64,000 nucleotides of DNA from Selenobaculum gibii. Lineage in GTDB: Bacteria; Bacillota; Negativicutes; ICN-92133. Location of the stretch: contig NZ_CP120678.1 of assembly GCF_030273445.1 (NCBI RefSeq), forward strand, positions 87,501 through 151,500, read 5' to 3'. Each line of letters opens with the position of its first letter. Positions within the stretch are counted from its first letter, which is position 1. This document shows, one piece after another, positions 53,202 through 61,510 of this stretch. The translations under genes were made by a program, and so were the position numbers. The notes beneath the pieces were generated by a model. The model saw only the letters and a list, made by a program, of their open reading frames with translations, did not search any database and had not been told where the DNA came from.

Positions 53202-53483
53202 TTACTTATAAAAGCATAAATAGGCTGTTTGCTCAGCGATTTTTACTTGGAATTTTTTGTTTGATTCAACGATGAAAGTTTGGTTAGGCAGATATTCTTT
53301 AAATTCTGTTTCTCCAGGAAGTTTTGCCAAGATGCTACCGCTGATTACAGTCATATATTCTGTGGAAGAAGTGCCGAATTCATATTCGCCGATTTCCATA
53401 ACGCCTACAGTTGCAGACCCTTCCTGATTTTTAAATGCAATAGAGACTACATTCCCATCGAAATATTCATTTGTTTTAAACAT
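53202..53483 (-). CDS. ppnP: Pyrimidine/purine nucleoside phosphorylase PpnP
   Basis: This 93-residue single-domain cupin is the usual length of the YaiE/DUF1255 family, which cleaves nucleosides with phosphate in E. coli. Family marks are EYFDGNVVSIAF, GVMEIGEYEFGTSSTEYMTVISGS, and FIVESNKKFQVK followed by AYLCFY. The start is ATG 53483, behind TAGGAGTGG on the minus strand; an in-frame ATG ten codons earlier overlaps that site. It is monocistronic. Confidence 0.92.
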   Translation of the reverse strand: MFKTNEYFDGNVVSIAFKNQEGSATVGVMEIGEYEFGTSSTEYMTVISGSILAKLPGETEFKEYLPNQTFIVESNKKFQVKIAEQTAYLCFYK

Positions 53484-53533
53484 AATATAACCACTCCTAT
53501 TTTTATTCATCATTAAATAAATTCATTATTTTC

Positions 53534-54301
53534 TTAATAAGTGGGGCAGTGTTTGCGAACCATATCAGCAATAATACTTTCCATTGAATATAATCCTGGC
53601 ATTTTGCCGATTAGGTGCTTTGCTGCAAAGATGGCTCCTTGTCCAAAAGCGGCACGACTTATACTTGAGTGTGATAATCGAATTGTTTGATTTGGCATGC
53701 CGAAAATAACTTCGTGCCGGCCGACGATACCACCAACTCGAATCGAGTTTATATGTTTAGATTCATCTAATTCTAAAGTTTGGGCAATTTTTTTTGCAGT
53801 TCCGGAGACTTCAGTCTTTCCTTTAAAATGTTCTTCAATAATTTCAATATCTGCATTAGGAATAATTTTTTTTAGCACATGTGAAGCTACCATTAAAAAG
53901 GTAACGCCAAGTGTAATATTGGGAGAATAAAGTACGGGTGTAATTTCTGAAAGTGATTTTAATAAGGATAACTCTTCTGGCTGATAATTAGAGACACCAG
54001 AAATTATAGCTATTCCTGATTTTGCAGCATTTTTGTAAGAATGGACGCCGTAATTGTGAGAAAAATCAACCAAGATGTCTACAGGGTTTTTTAAGAAAAA
54101 ATTATCGGATACATCTGAAATAGGGATTATTTTTCCTATATTAGTTTCATAACCTAAATCGCTGCTGGCAAATTTTGAGTGTTTTATTTTGTTTTTTCTC
54201 ACTACCCATGAGAGTACAAAACGTGAATCTTTTAAAAATTCATCTGCTATTAATTTACCTGTTTTCCCAAAGCCCCAAATACCTACCTTGATTTTTTTCA
54301 A
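53534..54301 (-). CDS. DapB-like dihydrodipicolinate reductase, atypical
   Basis: This 255-residue protein has an N-terminal NAD(P) fold (GIWGFGKTGKLIA) and a DapB C-terminal domain (NITLGVTFLMVASHV, IEIIEEHFKGKTEVSGTAKKIA, VGGIVGRHEVIFG). In true DapB the active-site loop is EAHHRHKxDAPSGTA. Here it is E157-H158-F159 and the loop is one residue shorter, with SGTA kept, so the second His is Phe and Pro is lost. It may act on a different substrate than dihydrodipicolinate. The start is TTG 54301 behind AAGGAGG; a longer frame to 54388 would run into the riboswitch. No other lysine gene is near. Confidence 0.78.
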   Translation of the reverse strand: MKKIKVGIWGFGKTGKLIADEFLKDSRFVLSWVVRKNKIKHSKFASSDLGYETNIGKIIPISDVSDNFFLKNPVDILVDFSHNYGVHSYKNAAKSGIAIISGVSNYQPEELSLLKSLSEITPVLYSPNITLGVTFLMVASHVLKKIIPNADIEIIEEHFKGKTEVSGTAKKIAQTLELDESKHINSIRVGGIVGRHEVIFGMPNQTIRLSHSSISRAAFGQGAIFAAKHLIGKMPGLYSMESIIADMVRKHCPTY

Positions 54302-54321
54302 TAGAACTCCTCCTTTTTTTG

Positions 54322-54445
54322 CGCCGACGAGGTTAGCTGACGGATTCGGAAAGAAAGATAACTTCCCTAGCTGTATTATTACAGACATTCACCCCAATAG
54401 TGGTTCCCCCGCTTTTTAATAAAGTAGACTTGATTCAGATGAAGT
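54322..54445 (-). promoter_or_regulatory. ydaO-type c-di-AMP riboswitch, 5' strand of P1 not found
   Basis: On the minus strand the sequence shows the ydaO hallmarks in order: GCGGGGGAACC, GGGGTGAAT, a hairpin, TAGGG, and CCGAATCCGTCAGCTAACCT with CGT at the 3' end. This 3' block agrees with the known consensus as I remember it. It ends 10 bases before the DapB-like ribosome site, so control is likely at translation or through the P1 helix. The expected partner of the 3' strand GTCGGCGC is not seen next to the core. The 5' boundary (about 54445) is a guess. Confidence 0.85.
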
Positions 54446-54472
54446 TTTACTCCCTCTGAAGCCTAGCCGACC

Positions 54473-54619
54473 TTATCCAGAGACTAATCTGCTCGCTTGT
54501 GTTCTGTGGGGTATAACTCCAACATATAGAAGTTGGGAGTCTGTAAAGGTGCGAACCAAAAGCTTTGATTTTGTGTGAATCACTGATTTCGCTAGATGAG
54601 CAGATTAGTCATCGGATAA
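54473..54619. repeat. 147-bp element with 22-bp inverted ends, MITE-like
   Basis: The ends are TTATCC-aga-GACTAATCTGCTC (54473-54494) and its reverse complement with three differing bases (54598-54619): 19 of 22 match, with a 13-bp perfect core. Inside is a hairpin, ACTCCAAC (54516) with GTTGG(G)AGT (54532), one bulge. The right end matches the dispersed motif at 8995 and 33123. No coding capacity and no clear target duplication were seen. It lies between the riboswitch core and cydA. Confidence 0.6.
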
Positions 54620-54845
54620 AATTAGGCGATATGATTTACTTTCACAGATTACAAGAATAATTATTTTGCCCTTTAGAAGAATATCCTTATAAAATATGAA
54701 AATAAAATAAATAGGAGAAATTATTTATAATTTCTCCTAAATTTATTGAAAGAATAAGAATCAAAATGTAAGTATATAAAATATAACAAAAGGCTATAAT
54801 ATAATATTTTAAGTATATAATAAAAATATCTTTTATGTCAAATAA

Positions 54846-54911
54846 TTCAAATATTTGAAAGTGTATTAAATAATAACCTTTATTGACTAACTTAAATGGA
54901 AAGATTATACT
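54846..54911 (+). promoter_or_regulatory. cydA promoter with upstream 14-bp palindrome
   Basis: TTGACT (54883-54888) and TATACT (54906-54911) are 17 bp apart, so the message starts near 54918, before ATG 54944. TTCAAATATTTGAA (54846-54859) is a perfect palindrome just upstream of the -35, in the position of an activator site or a redox repressor such as Rex, but it is not the Rex consensus. The AT-rich stretch 54620-54845 shows nothing else. Confidence 0.65.
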
Positions 54912-54943
54912 TAAATAAATATAAGGAATTTGAGGTGAGAGAT

Positions 54944-56317
54944 ATGGAGGCAATTTTGCTATCCAGATGGCAGTTTGCAATTACGACAGTATATCATTTT
55001 TTGTTTGTACCGCTTACATTGGGGCTATCGCTTTTTATCGCTTTGTTAGAAACTTTTTATGTAGCGACAGGTAAAGATGTATATCGGCGCATGACGAAGT
55101 TTTGGGGCAAGTTATTTTTGGTTAATTTCGCGATGGGCGTTGTGACAGGGATTGTACAAGAGTTTCACTTTGGTATGAATTGGGCAGAGTATTCAAGGTT
55201 TATGGGGGATATTTTTGGTGCGCCGCTGGCACTAGAAGCATTGACTGCATTTTTTCTTGAATCTACATTTTTAGGCTTGTGGATCTTTGGTTGGGACAGA
55301 CTATCTAAGAAAGTGCATCTAGCTTGTATTTGGCTCGTTGCAATCGGCAGTAATTTATCTTCATTTTGGATTTTAGTTGCAAATTCATTCATGCAAAATC
55401 CTGTAGGATATGCATTGCAAAACGGACGGGCAGAAATGACGGATTTCGTAGCACTTTTGACAAATCCGTATTTAGCAGGACAGTTTTTACATACCGTATT
55501 ATCAGGGATTGCAACGGCAGGTGTTTTTGTTGCATCCATTAGTGCATATCATTTATTAAGAAGAACATATTTAGATGTATTTAAGACTTCTTTTAAATTC
55601 AGCGTAGTATGGTCAATTGTTGGTTTATTAGCTGTGATGGGCAGTGGACATTTGCAGGCACAATATTTAGGGCATTATCATCCAATGAAATTGGCATCGG
55701 TGGAAGCACTTTGGGAGACGGAAAATCCGGCACCATTTACGATATATACAACAATAGATGAAGTGAATCAGGAGAACAGGCAGCAACTTGCCATTCCAGG
55801 GATGCTGACTTTCATGGTTTATAATTCTTTTGATGGAGAGGTGCAGGGGTTAAAAGCGTTGCAGGCCAAAGCTGAACAAACTTATGGTGCTGGGAACTAT
55901 ATTCCTGATGTAGCCGGAATGTTTTGGAGTTTTAGAATCATGATTGCAGCGGGAATGATTTTGTTGGGAATTCTCTTTTTAAGTGGGTTCTTGTTTTTCT
56001 CTGGAAGATTAGAGCGGTATCCGATTGTATTAAGAACGCTGTTATGTATGCTTCCATTGCCGTATATTGCAAACTCGACAGGTTGGTATATTACGGAGGG
56101 CGGCAGGCAGCCATGGATGGTTGTCGGCTTACAGAAAGTAGATCAAGCAATTTCGCAAAATATTACAGGAACTGAAGTTGCTATTTCCTTAATTGGGTTT
56201 ACGTTAATTTATTCCGTTTTATTTGTTGCGGCAGCGTATTTAACGATGAAATTTATAAAAAAAGGACCTGAAAAAATTTCTGAAAATCAGAAAGGGGGCG
56301 GCTCCTTATGGATTTAA
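54944..56317 (+). CDS. cydA: Cytochrome bd quinol oxidase subunit I
   Basis: This 457-residue inner-membrane subunit holds the hemes and oxidises menaquinol, reducing oxygen to water. RWQFAITTVYHFLFVPLTLGLSL carries the first heme His (H18). GRQPW (in EGGRQPWMVVGLQ) and SNLSSFWILVANSFMQNPVG are conserved. The short Q-loop places it in the short form. The start is ATG 54944 behind GAGGTGAG; an upstream ATG at 54896 precedes the promoter -10. It gives oxygen scavenging or microaerobic respiration in an otherwise anaerobic gene set. It overlaps cydB by 10 bp. Confidence 0.95.
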   Translation: MEAILLSRWQFAITTVYHFLFVPLTLGLSLFIALLETFYVATGKDVYRRMTKFWGKLFLVNFAMGVVTGIVQEFHFGMNWAEYSRFMGDIFGAPLALEALTAFFLESTFLGLWIFGWDRLSKKVHLACIWLVAIGSNLSSFWILVANSFMQNPVGYALQNGRAEMTDFVALLTNPYLAGQFLHTVLSGIATAGVFVASISAYHLLRRTYLDVFKTSFKFSVVWSIVGLLAVMGSGHLQAQYLGHYHPMKLASVEALWETENPAPFTIYTTIDEVNQENRQQLAIPGMLTFMVYNSFDGEVQGLKALQAKAEQTYGAGNYIPDVAGMFWSFRIMIAAGMILLGILFLSGFLFFSGRLERYPIVLRTLLCMLPLPYIANSTGWYITEGGRQPWMVVGLQKVDQAISQNITGTEVAISLIGFTLIYSVLFVAAAYLTMKFIKKGPEKISENQKGGGSLWI

Positions 56318-57312
56318 CCGTTGTATGGTTTATTTTAATTACGGTTTTATTTGCTGGATTTTTTCTCCTTGAAGGGTTTGATTATGGTGTGGGGATGTTG
56401 TTGCCGTTCCTAGGGAAAGATGATATTGAGCGTCGGATGATTATCAATACGATTGGTCCGGTTTGGGATGGAAATGAAGTTTGGATGATTACGGCTGGTG
56501 GTGCATTGTTTGCGGCATTCCCCCATGTATATGCAACGATGTTTAGCAGCTTTTACTTGGCATTGTTCCTAATGCTATTGGCATTGATTGGTCGTGGTGT
56601 AGCATTTGAATTCCGCAGTAAAGATGAAAGCCCTGTATGGCGCAACACTTGGGATTGGTTGATTTTTTTCGGCAGTGTAGTTCCGGCATTTTTATGGGGT
56701 GTGGCAGTAACAAATCTTTTGCAAGGCATTATGATAAACGAAAAGATGATTTATGTAGGTAGTTTTTTTGATTTATTATCGCCTTATACAATTTTAGGCG
56801 GACTTACCTTTGTCTTCGTTTTCTTATTCCACGGGGCGATGTTCCTTACGCTTAAGACGGAAGAATATCTTGTTTTACGCTCGCGTAATGTTGCTTTAAA
56901 GTGTGGTGCATTGGCAATTCTTTTATTTGTAGCGTGTATGATGATGACGTATACAAATACAGATTTATTTTCCAGTATAGCAGCAGGAAGCATCTTGACG
57001 ATTGCGGCAGTAGTCTTTGTGATTGGCTACGGCTTGGCGTGGATGAAAAAGTACGGACTTGGATTTACTTGTGGTGCGTTGGCGATTATTTGTACGACGG
57101 TAGCTTTTTTCGTAGGGTTATTCCCACGCTTAATGGTGTCTAGTTTAAATCCTGATTGGAGTCTAACGATTTACAATGCAGCATCTACGCAGTATACTCT
57201 ATCTATTATGACGATTGCTGCGATAGTTTTCGTACCAATTGTTCTTGTATATCAGGCTTGGACATATTGGGTATTTCGGAAACGTGTGACGGCGAAAAAT
57301 TTGGAGTATTGA
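56308..57312 (+). CDS. cydB: Cytochrome bd quinol oxidase subunit II
   Basis: This 334-residue polytopic partner of CydA has about eight to nine spans. The start FFLLEGFDYGVGMLLPFLG, GPVWDGNEVWMITAGGALFAAFPHVYA and RGVAFEFR are family signatures. AAAGGGGGCGG precedes ATG 56308, inside the end of cydA. cydD begins 2 bp later. Confidence 0.95.
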   Translation: MDLTVVWFILITVLFAGFFLLEGFDYGVGMLLPFLGKDDIERRMIINTIGPVWDGNEVWMITAGGALFAAFPHVYATMFSSFYLALFLMLLALIGRGVAFEFRSKDESPVWRNTWDWLIFFGSVVPAFLWGVAVTNLLQGIMINEKMIYVGSFFDLLSPYTILGGLTFVFVFLFHGAMFLTLKTEEYLVLRSRNVALKCGALAILLFVACMMMTYTNTDLFSSIAAGSILTIAAVVFVIGYGLAWMKKYGLGFTCGALAIICTTVAFFVGLFPRLMVSSLNPDWSLTIYNAASTQYTLSIMTIAAIVFVPIVLVYQAWTYWVFRKRVTAKNLEY

Positions 57313-57313
57313 T

Positions 57314-59038
57314 ATGTTAGATGTACGATTGACAAAAGAAGTGAGAGATCAATACCAAAGAGGATTTTTTCTTGCTTTACTACAATTTTTACAGTCTATC
57401 TGTATTGTTGGCGGAGCGTATTTTACCGCGTGGATTGTAGATGGGGTGTTTTTGAAGAGTCGGTCGGTAGAAGAAGCAGTGCCGCAGTTTATGGTGCTGC
57501 TTCTCTTTCTATGTTTAAGGCCACTATGTATTTGGGGTATTGATGTGCTGGCAAAAAAAATTGCAGTGAGGGTAAAAAGTCGCTTGCGTAAAGAACTTTC
57601 GCAAAGAATTTTTATGGCGGGTACAGTTACCTTAAATGGTGAAGAAAATGGTGCATTACTTCATCTACTGACAGAAAGTGTTGAATCAGTTGATGAATAC
57701 TTTAGCAAATTTTTACCACAGTTGATTACAGTGGCGATTGTACCTATTGTCATTATCGGCGTTGTTTTGCCACTTGATTTGTCTACATTATTTTTATTTT
57801 GTATAACTGCACCGCTTATTCCGATTTTTATGATTCTTATCGGTAAAAGGGCAGAAAAAGCGAATCAGCGTCAGTGGAAAACGTTGTCACATCTTAGTCA
57901 GCATTTCTTTGAGGTAATGAAGGGTCTCACTGTTCTAAAATTGTTCGGACGGAGCAAAGATCAAGAAGTGTTGGTACGGCGAAGTTCGGAAAACTTTCGT
58001 ACGGCAACGATGTCTGTACTTAGGGTGGCTTTTTTATCCGCGCTTGTTTTAGAAATGGTTGCAACTTTGAGCGTTGCACTTGTTGCGGTAACAGTTGGTC
58101 TAAGACTTCTTTCCGGAGAAATAGATTTTTTACTGGCGTTTTTTCTACTACTTATTGCGCCAGAGTTTTACCAGCCATTTCGCCAATTGGGGAGTGCTTT
58201 TCATAGTGCGATTACGGCGGTTACAGCAGCCCAGCACATTTATCAAAGACTTGGCGAGGGTTTTGCAATGCGCGGAGAGTTTGGACAAGGTTTTTGTACG
58301 CAAAATGTTGCGATAGAGTTTCAGCAAGTAAATTTTGCTTATGAAAATAAGTCCACATTTGCGCTAGATGACGTTTCACTTGATATTCCCGCGAATCAGC
58401 GAATTGCGATTGTGGGTACAAGTGGAGCAGGCAAGACGACGCTGATTCGGGCAATCTTAGGGTTTATTACGCCGCAAACGGGAGAAGTCCTTATCAATGG
58501 GCGAAATCTACAGAATTTAACGAAGCGAAGCTGGTTTAGCCATATCGCTTACGTTGGACAAAATCCACATATCTTTCAAGCAACAATTGCTGAAAATATC
58601 GCCCTGGCAAAGCGCGCATCGCTAGAAGAGATTAAGCAAGCTGCGAAATTAGCAAAAGCACATGACTTTATTATGCAGTTAGCAGAAGGGTATGAAACGA
58701 AAATTGGTGATGGTGGACAGAGCTTAAGTGGTGGACAAAAGCGGCGACTCGCCTTAGCTAGAGTATTTTTGCAGGATGTACCACTCGTTATTCTTGATGA
58801 ACCGACAGCGGGAATTGATGTGAAGACAGAAAGGGAACTTGAGGAGTCACTTGATGCCCTGGGAACGAATCGGACGCTGATTTTTATCGCCCATAAATTA
58901 AAGCTTGCACAAAAAGCGGATAAAATCGTGGTTATGGAGCAGGGAAGAATTTGTGAAATGGGGAGTCATGAGGAACTTATTGCGCGCAATGGTACATATG
59001 CGGCTTTATATCAAGCCTATAAGGGGGCTTTATCATGA
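57314..59038 (+). CDS. cydD: ABC exporter CydD, cytochrome bd assembly
   Basis: This 574-residue half-transporter has six spans in the first 310 residues and an ATPase domain with GTSGAGKTT, LSGGQKRRLALARVFL and VILDEPTAGID. With CydC it exports thiols (glutathione or cysteine in E. coli) and is needed for heme insertion into cytochrome bd. It overlaps cydC by four bases (ATGA). The physiological cargo in this host is unknown. Confidence 0.93.
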   Translation: MLDVRLTKEVRDQYQRGFFLALLQFLQSICIVGGAYFTAWIVDGVFLKSRSVEEAVPQFMVLLLFLCLRPLCIWGIDVLAKKIAVRVKSRLRKELSQRIFMAGTVTLNGEENGALLHLLTESVESVDEYFSKFLPQLITVAIVPIVIIGVVLPLDLSTLFLFCITAPLIPIFMILIGKRAEKANQRQWKTLSHLSQHFFEVMKGLTVLKLFGRSKDQEVLVRRSSENFRTATMSVLRVAFLSALVLEMVATLSVALVAVTVGLRLLSGEIDFLLAFFLLLIAPEFYQPFRQLGSAFHSAITAVTAAQHIYQRLGEGFAMRGEFGQGFCTQNVAIEFQQVNFAYENKSTFALDDVSLDIPANQRIAIVGTSGAGKTTLIRAILGFITPQTGEVLINGRNLQNLTKRSWFSHIAYVGQNPHIFQATIAENIALAKRASLEEIKQAAKLAKAHDFIMQLAEGYETKIGDGGQSLSGGQKRRLALARVFLQDVPLVILDEPTAGIDVKTERELEESLDALGTNRTLIFIAHKLKLAQKADKIVVMEQGRICEMGSHEELIARNGTYAALYQAYKGALS

Positions 59039-60753
59039 AGACATTTCTTCGATTATTGCGCCTGATTTATCCTGTACGATGGCATATTGCTTTATCACTA
59101 TTTTTTGCTTGGGCTACGGTGATGAGCTCAGCGATGCTTATGGCATGTGCGGGCTATTTGATTGCAACAGCAGCCTTGCACCCATTTATCTATGAATTGT
59201 CTTTAGCGATTGTTGGCGTGCGTTTTTTTGGAATTTTACGAGCAGTGCTTCGGTATGCAGAACGGTGTTTTGCACACGATGCAACTTTTCGCATCATTAC
59301 ACAGCTTCGGGTTTGGTGTTATCAAAGATTAGAAGTACAGGCACCGGCAAAACTGCAGATATGGCAAACTGGTGCATTGTTTCATTTGCTTACTACCTCT
59401 ATTGAGCGGTTACAGGACTTTTATTTAAGAGTTATTTCCCCACTAATTACAGCATTTTTAGTTTTGATTGCAGTAGGTGGAATCCTACTTTACTTTGCAC
59501 CGCCAGCATTTTTTATTTTTGCTTTTGCCTTTTTGCTGATTGGCTTGGTAGTGCCGATGTGTGTTCGACAGTATAAGCGTTTGCATATGCAATCGTTATC
59601 TCCTGTGGAAGCTCGACAAAAAAGTCTACTTTTAGATGGAATTGAAGGAATTGCAGAACTTACGATTGCGAACAAAGTAGAGTCTTATTTGATGAATCTT
59701 GAAGAAATGCAAAATCACTTGGCAAAGTTACAGGTCAAGGAAATAAAAATTACGGCTTTAAATCATGCGATTGCTACGACAGTCGTAAATCTCGCATACT
59801 TCTTCGTACTTTTAGTGTTTTGTTATAGCGTTGCTGAGGGTGAGTTAAGTGGTGTTTGGCTCGTTGTCCTTTTACTCACGGTGCAAAGTAGTTTTGAAGC
59901 GGCAGTTCCGTTGCCGGCTGTTTGGCAATACGGAGCGTCTACATTGGCGGCGGCAAAATCAATTTTTTCTGTTGCGGATGCAGCGCATGAACAAAAATCG
60001 CCGATAGAAAAACAGTTACCTGCAAAACTGCTTGATTTAGTGGTAAAAGGGGTATCCTTTCAGTATCAGCAGGAAGTACCGGTGCTAAAAAATCTATCTG
60101 TCATGATTCCAGCAGGGAAAAAGATTGCGATTGTTGGCGAAAGTGGTTCGGGAAAAAGTACCTTGGTAAATTTACTCTTAAAGTTTTGGGAGTATGAACA
60201 AGGCGAAATTACGTTGGGGGCAGTTTCGTATCAGGAAATGGAAGCGGAAGATGTGCGTAAATATTTTTGTGCAGTTACGCAGGAATCACATATTTTTCAT
60301 ACGACTTTGCGCGAGAATTTTCTCATCGTCAAACCTGAGGCAACGGAACTAGAGATGTTTGAAGTTCTGGGAAAGGTTGGATTACTTAGCTTTGTAAACT
60401 CCCTGGCAGAGGGACTGGATTTTGTCGTGGGACAAAATGGACAGAAGTTATCGGGGGGCGAAAGACAACGCTTAATTTTGGCAAGAGCGTTATTAAAGCC
60501 AGCGCCAATTCTTCTATTAGACGAGCCTACGGTGAATCTGGATGCCAAAAACGCAGAGGTTTTTATGGACACGGTACTAAGCAACGCCAAAGAACAATCT
60601 TTAATTTTAATTACGCATCAATTTGCAGGATTAGAAAAAATGGACGAAATCTTTGTCTTGGCAGATGGACGAATTGTTGAACATGGTAGTTTTGCAGACT
60701 TGCTTACGCGCAAACAACTTTTTTATCAGTTATGGCAATATCGGAATTATTAA
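59035..60753 (+). CDS. cydC: ABC exporter CydC, cytochrome bd assembly
   Basis: This 572-residue partner of CydD has membrane spans in the first 300 residues. The ATPase domain has GESGSGKST, LSGGERQRLILARAL and ILLLDEPTVNLD. ALLMACAGYLIATAALHP-like and RYAERCFAHDATFR segments near the start mark CydC. It is the last gene of cydABDC and is followed by a strong terminator. Confidence 0.93.
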   Translation: MKTFLRLLRLIYPVRWHIALSLFFAWATVMSSAMLMACAGYLIATAALHPFIYELSLAIVGVRFFGILRAVLRYAERCFAHDATFRIITQLRVWCYQRLEVQAPAKLQIWQTGALFHLLTTSIERLQDFYLRVISPLITAFLVLIAVGGILLYFAPPAFFIFAFAFLLIGLVVPMCVRQYKRLHMQSLSPVEARQKSLLLDGIEGIAELTIANKVESYLMNLEEMQNHLAKLQVKEIKITALNHAIATTVVNLAYFFVLLVFCYSVAEGELSGVWLVVLLLTVQSSFEAAVPLPAVWQYGASTLAAAKSIFSVADAAHEQKSPIEKQLPAKLLDLVVKGVSFQYQQEVPVLKNLSVMIPAGKKIAIVGESGSGKSTLVNLLLKFWEYEQGEITLGAVSYQEMEAEDVRKYFCAVTQESHIFHTTLRENFLIVKPEATELEMFEVLGKVGLLSFVNSLAEGLDFVVGQNGQKLSGGERQRLILARALLKPAPILLLDEPTVNLDAKNAEVFMDTVLSNAKEQSLILITHQFAGLEKMDEIFVLADGRIVEHGSFADLLTRKQLFYQLWQYRNY

Positions 60754-60767
60754 TAGAGGATTAAAGA

Positions 60768-60811
60768 AAAACTGCGCACAGAATGAAAAATTTCATTCTG
60801 TGCGCAGTTTT
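60768..60811. terminator. Shared terminator of cydABDC and the TonB-cluster operon
   Basis: 21-bp perfect arms (60768-60788 and 60791-60811) with A and T runs at the ends, placed between convergent operons. The right end overlaps the minus-strand stop codon at 60810. Confidence 0.93.
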
Positions 60812-61304
60812 ATAAGTTTACAAGTTCAAACTTGTGTATATGAAGACGGTTTTGTTGATTCAATTCCTCTATCGTTAAATCAATATTGCCGATGAATGGC
60901 AGGAAAGAATTCTTTCGTGAAAGATTTGTTTCGATCCCGAGCAGAATTCTTTGGTTAGGTTCAATGATGATTTCTAAAGGGGAATCAAAGCATTGCCAAC
61001 CTTCGCTCTTGGTATAGATTTTTAAATCGGCGGGTAACCCTGTCATGGTAATTTTTAAATGTAATGGGGCAGCGCTATTATTTTGAAAGGATTGTCTATC
61101 GCTGATTATACGGATTTGCCCGCCTTGCAATACCTTTTTAGGAAATCCTAATGTTGCCAGATTTATTGTTTCTGTTTGTGAATGTTTAGGCATGATTACT
61201 TTGAAGTGAAACGTTTCAGCACGCTGACTTGTTGCATAGTAACCAGAACAAATTGCAATAAGTATGCTGCAAATAAAAATAAGGGATTGCTTTTTGTAGC
61301 TCAT
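60810..61304 (-). CDS. Signal-anchored extracytoplasmic protein, unknown
   Basis: This 164-residue protein has one N-terminal hydrophobic span (SLIFICSILIAICSGYYA) and the rest is predicted outside the cytoplasm, mostly beta strands (FHFKVIMPKHSQTETINL, PLHLKITMTGLPADLKIYTK). It has one late Cys (WQCFDS) and no motif I recognise. The start overlaps the stop of the Cys-rich gene by four bases, so it is the last gene of the TonB/ferredoxin operon and likely shares its task. A soluble periplasmic binding or chaperone role is a guess. Confidence 0.75.
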   Translation of the reverse strand: MSYKKQSLIFICSILIAICSGYYATSQRAETFHFKVIMPKHSQTETINLATLGFPKKVLQGGQIRIISDRQSFQNNSAAPLHLKITMTGLPADLKIYTKSEGWQCFDSPLEIIIEPNQRILLGIETNLSRKNSFLPFIGNIDLTIEELNQQNRLHIHKFELVNL

Positions 61305-61510
61305 TTCAAACGCTCTCCAAATGTATTAGAATTCTTATTCGAATGTTTATTGCGCTCCAAGCAATAGTTTCCACAGATTGTGCCTGCCAGTACAATCCCA
61401 CTGACACAGGCACCAGTGCAATTCCCGCAAGTTCCGGTGCAACTCCCTGAAAAAATAGTGAGACTCGCAAAGATTGGTGTGAGGGCATACTTACTTATTT
61501 TTTGTTGCAT
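61301..61510 (-). CDS. Cys-rich small membrane protein
   Basis: This 69-residue protein has one hydrophobic helix region (about 8-45) dotted with cysteines: C24-x3-C28-x2-C31-x3-C35, then C46-x3-C50. It ends in a charged, polar tail (ERNKHSNKN). The pattern SCTGTCGNCTGAC could bind a metal or an iron-sulfur cluster; no known family was recognised, and a standard lipobox is absent. It overlaps its upstream neighbour by 16 bp and the downstream gene by 4 bp, so it is translated with both. Confidence 0.75.
   Translation of the reverse strand: MQQKISKYALTPIFASLTIFSGSCTGTCGNCTGACVSGIVLAGTICGNYCLERNKHSNKNSNTFGERLK

Noticed and set aside
54302-54388. N-terminal extension of the DapB-like gene
   Set aside because: It runs into the 3' half of the riboswitch and passes a well-placed ribosome site with TTG at 54301.
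54540-54600. Possible lysine riboswitch on the plus strand (AGGTGCGAACC word)
   Set aside because: The other lysine-aptamer blocks are missing and the gene downstream on that strand is cydA.
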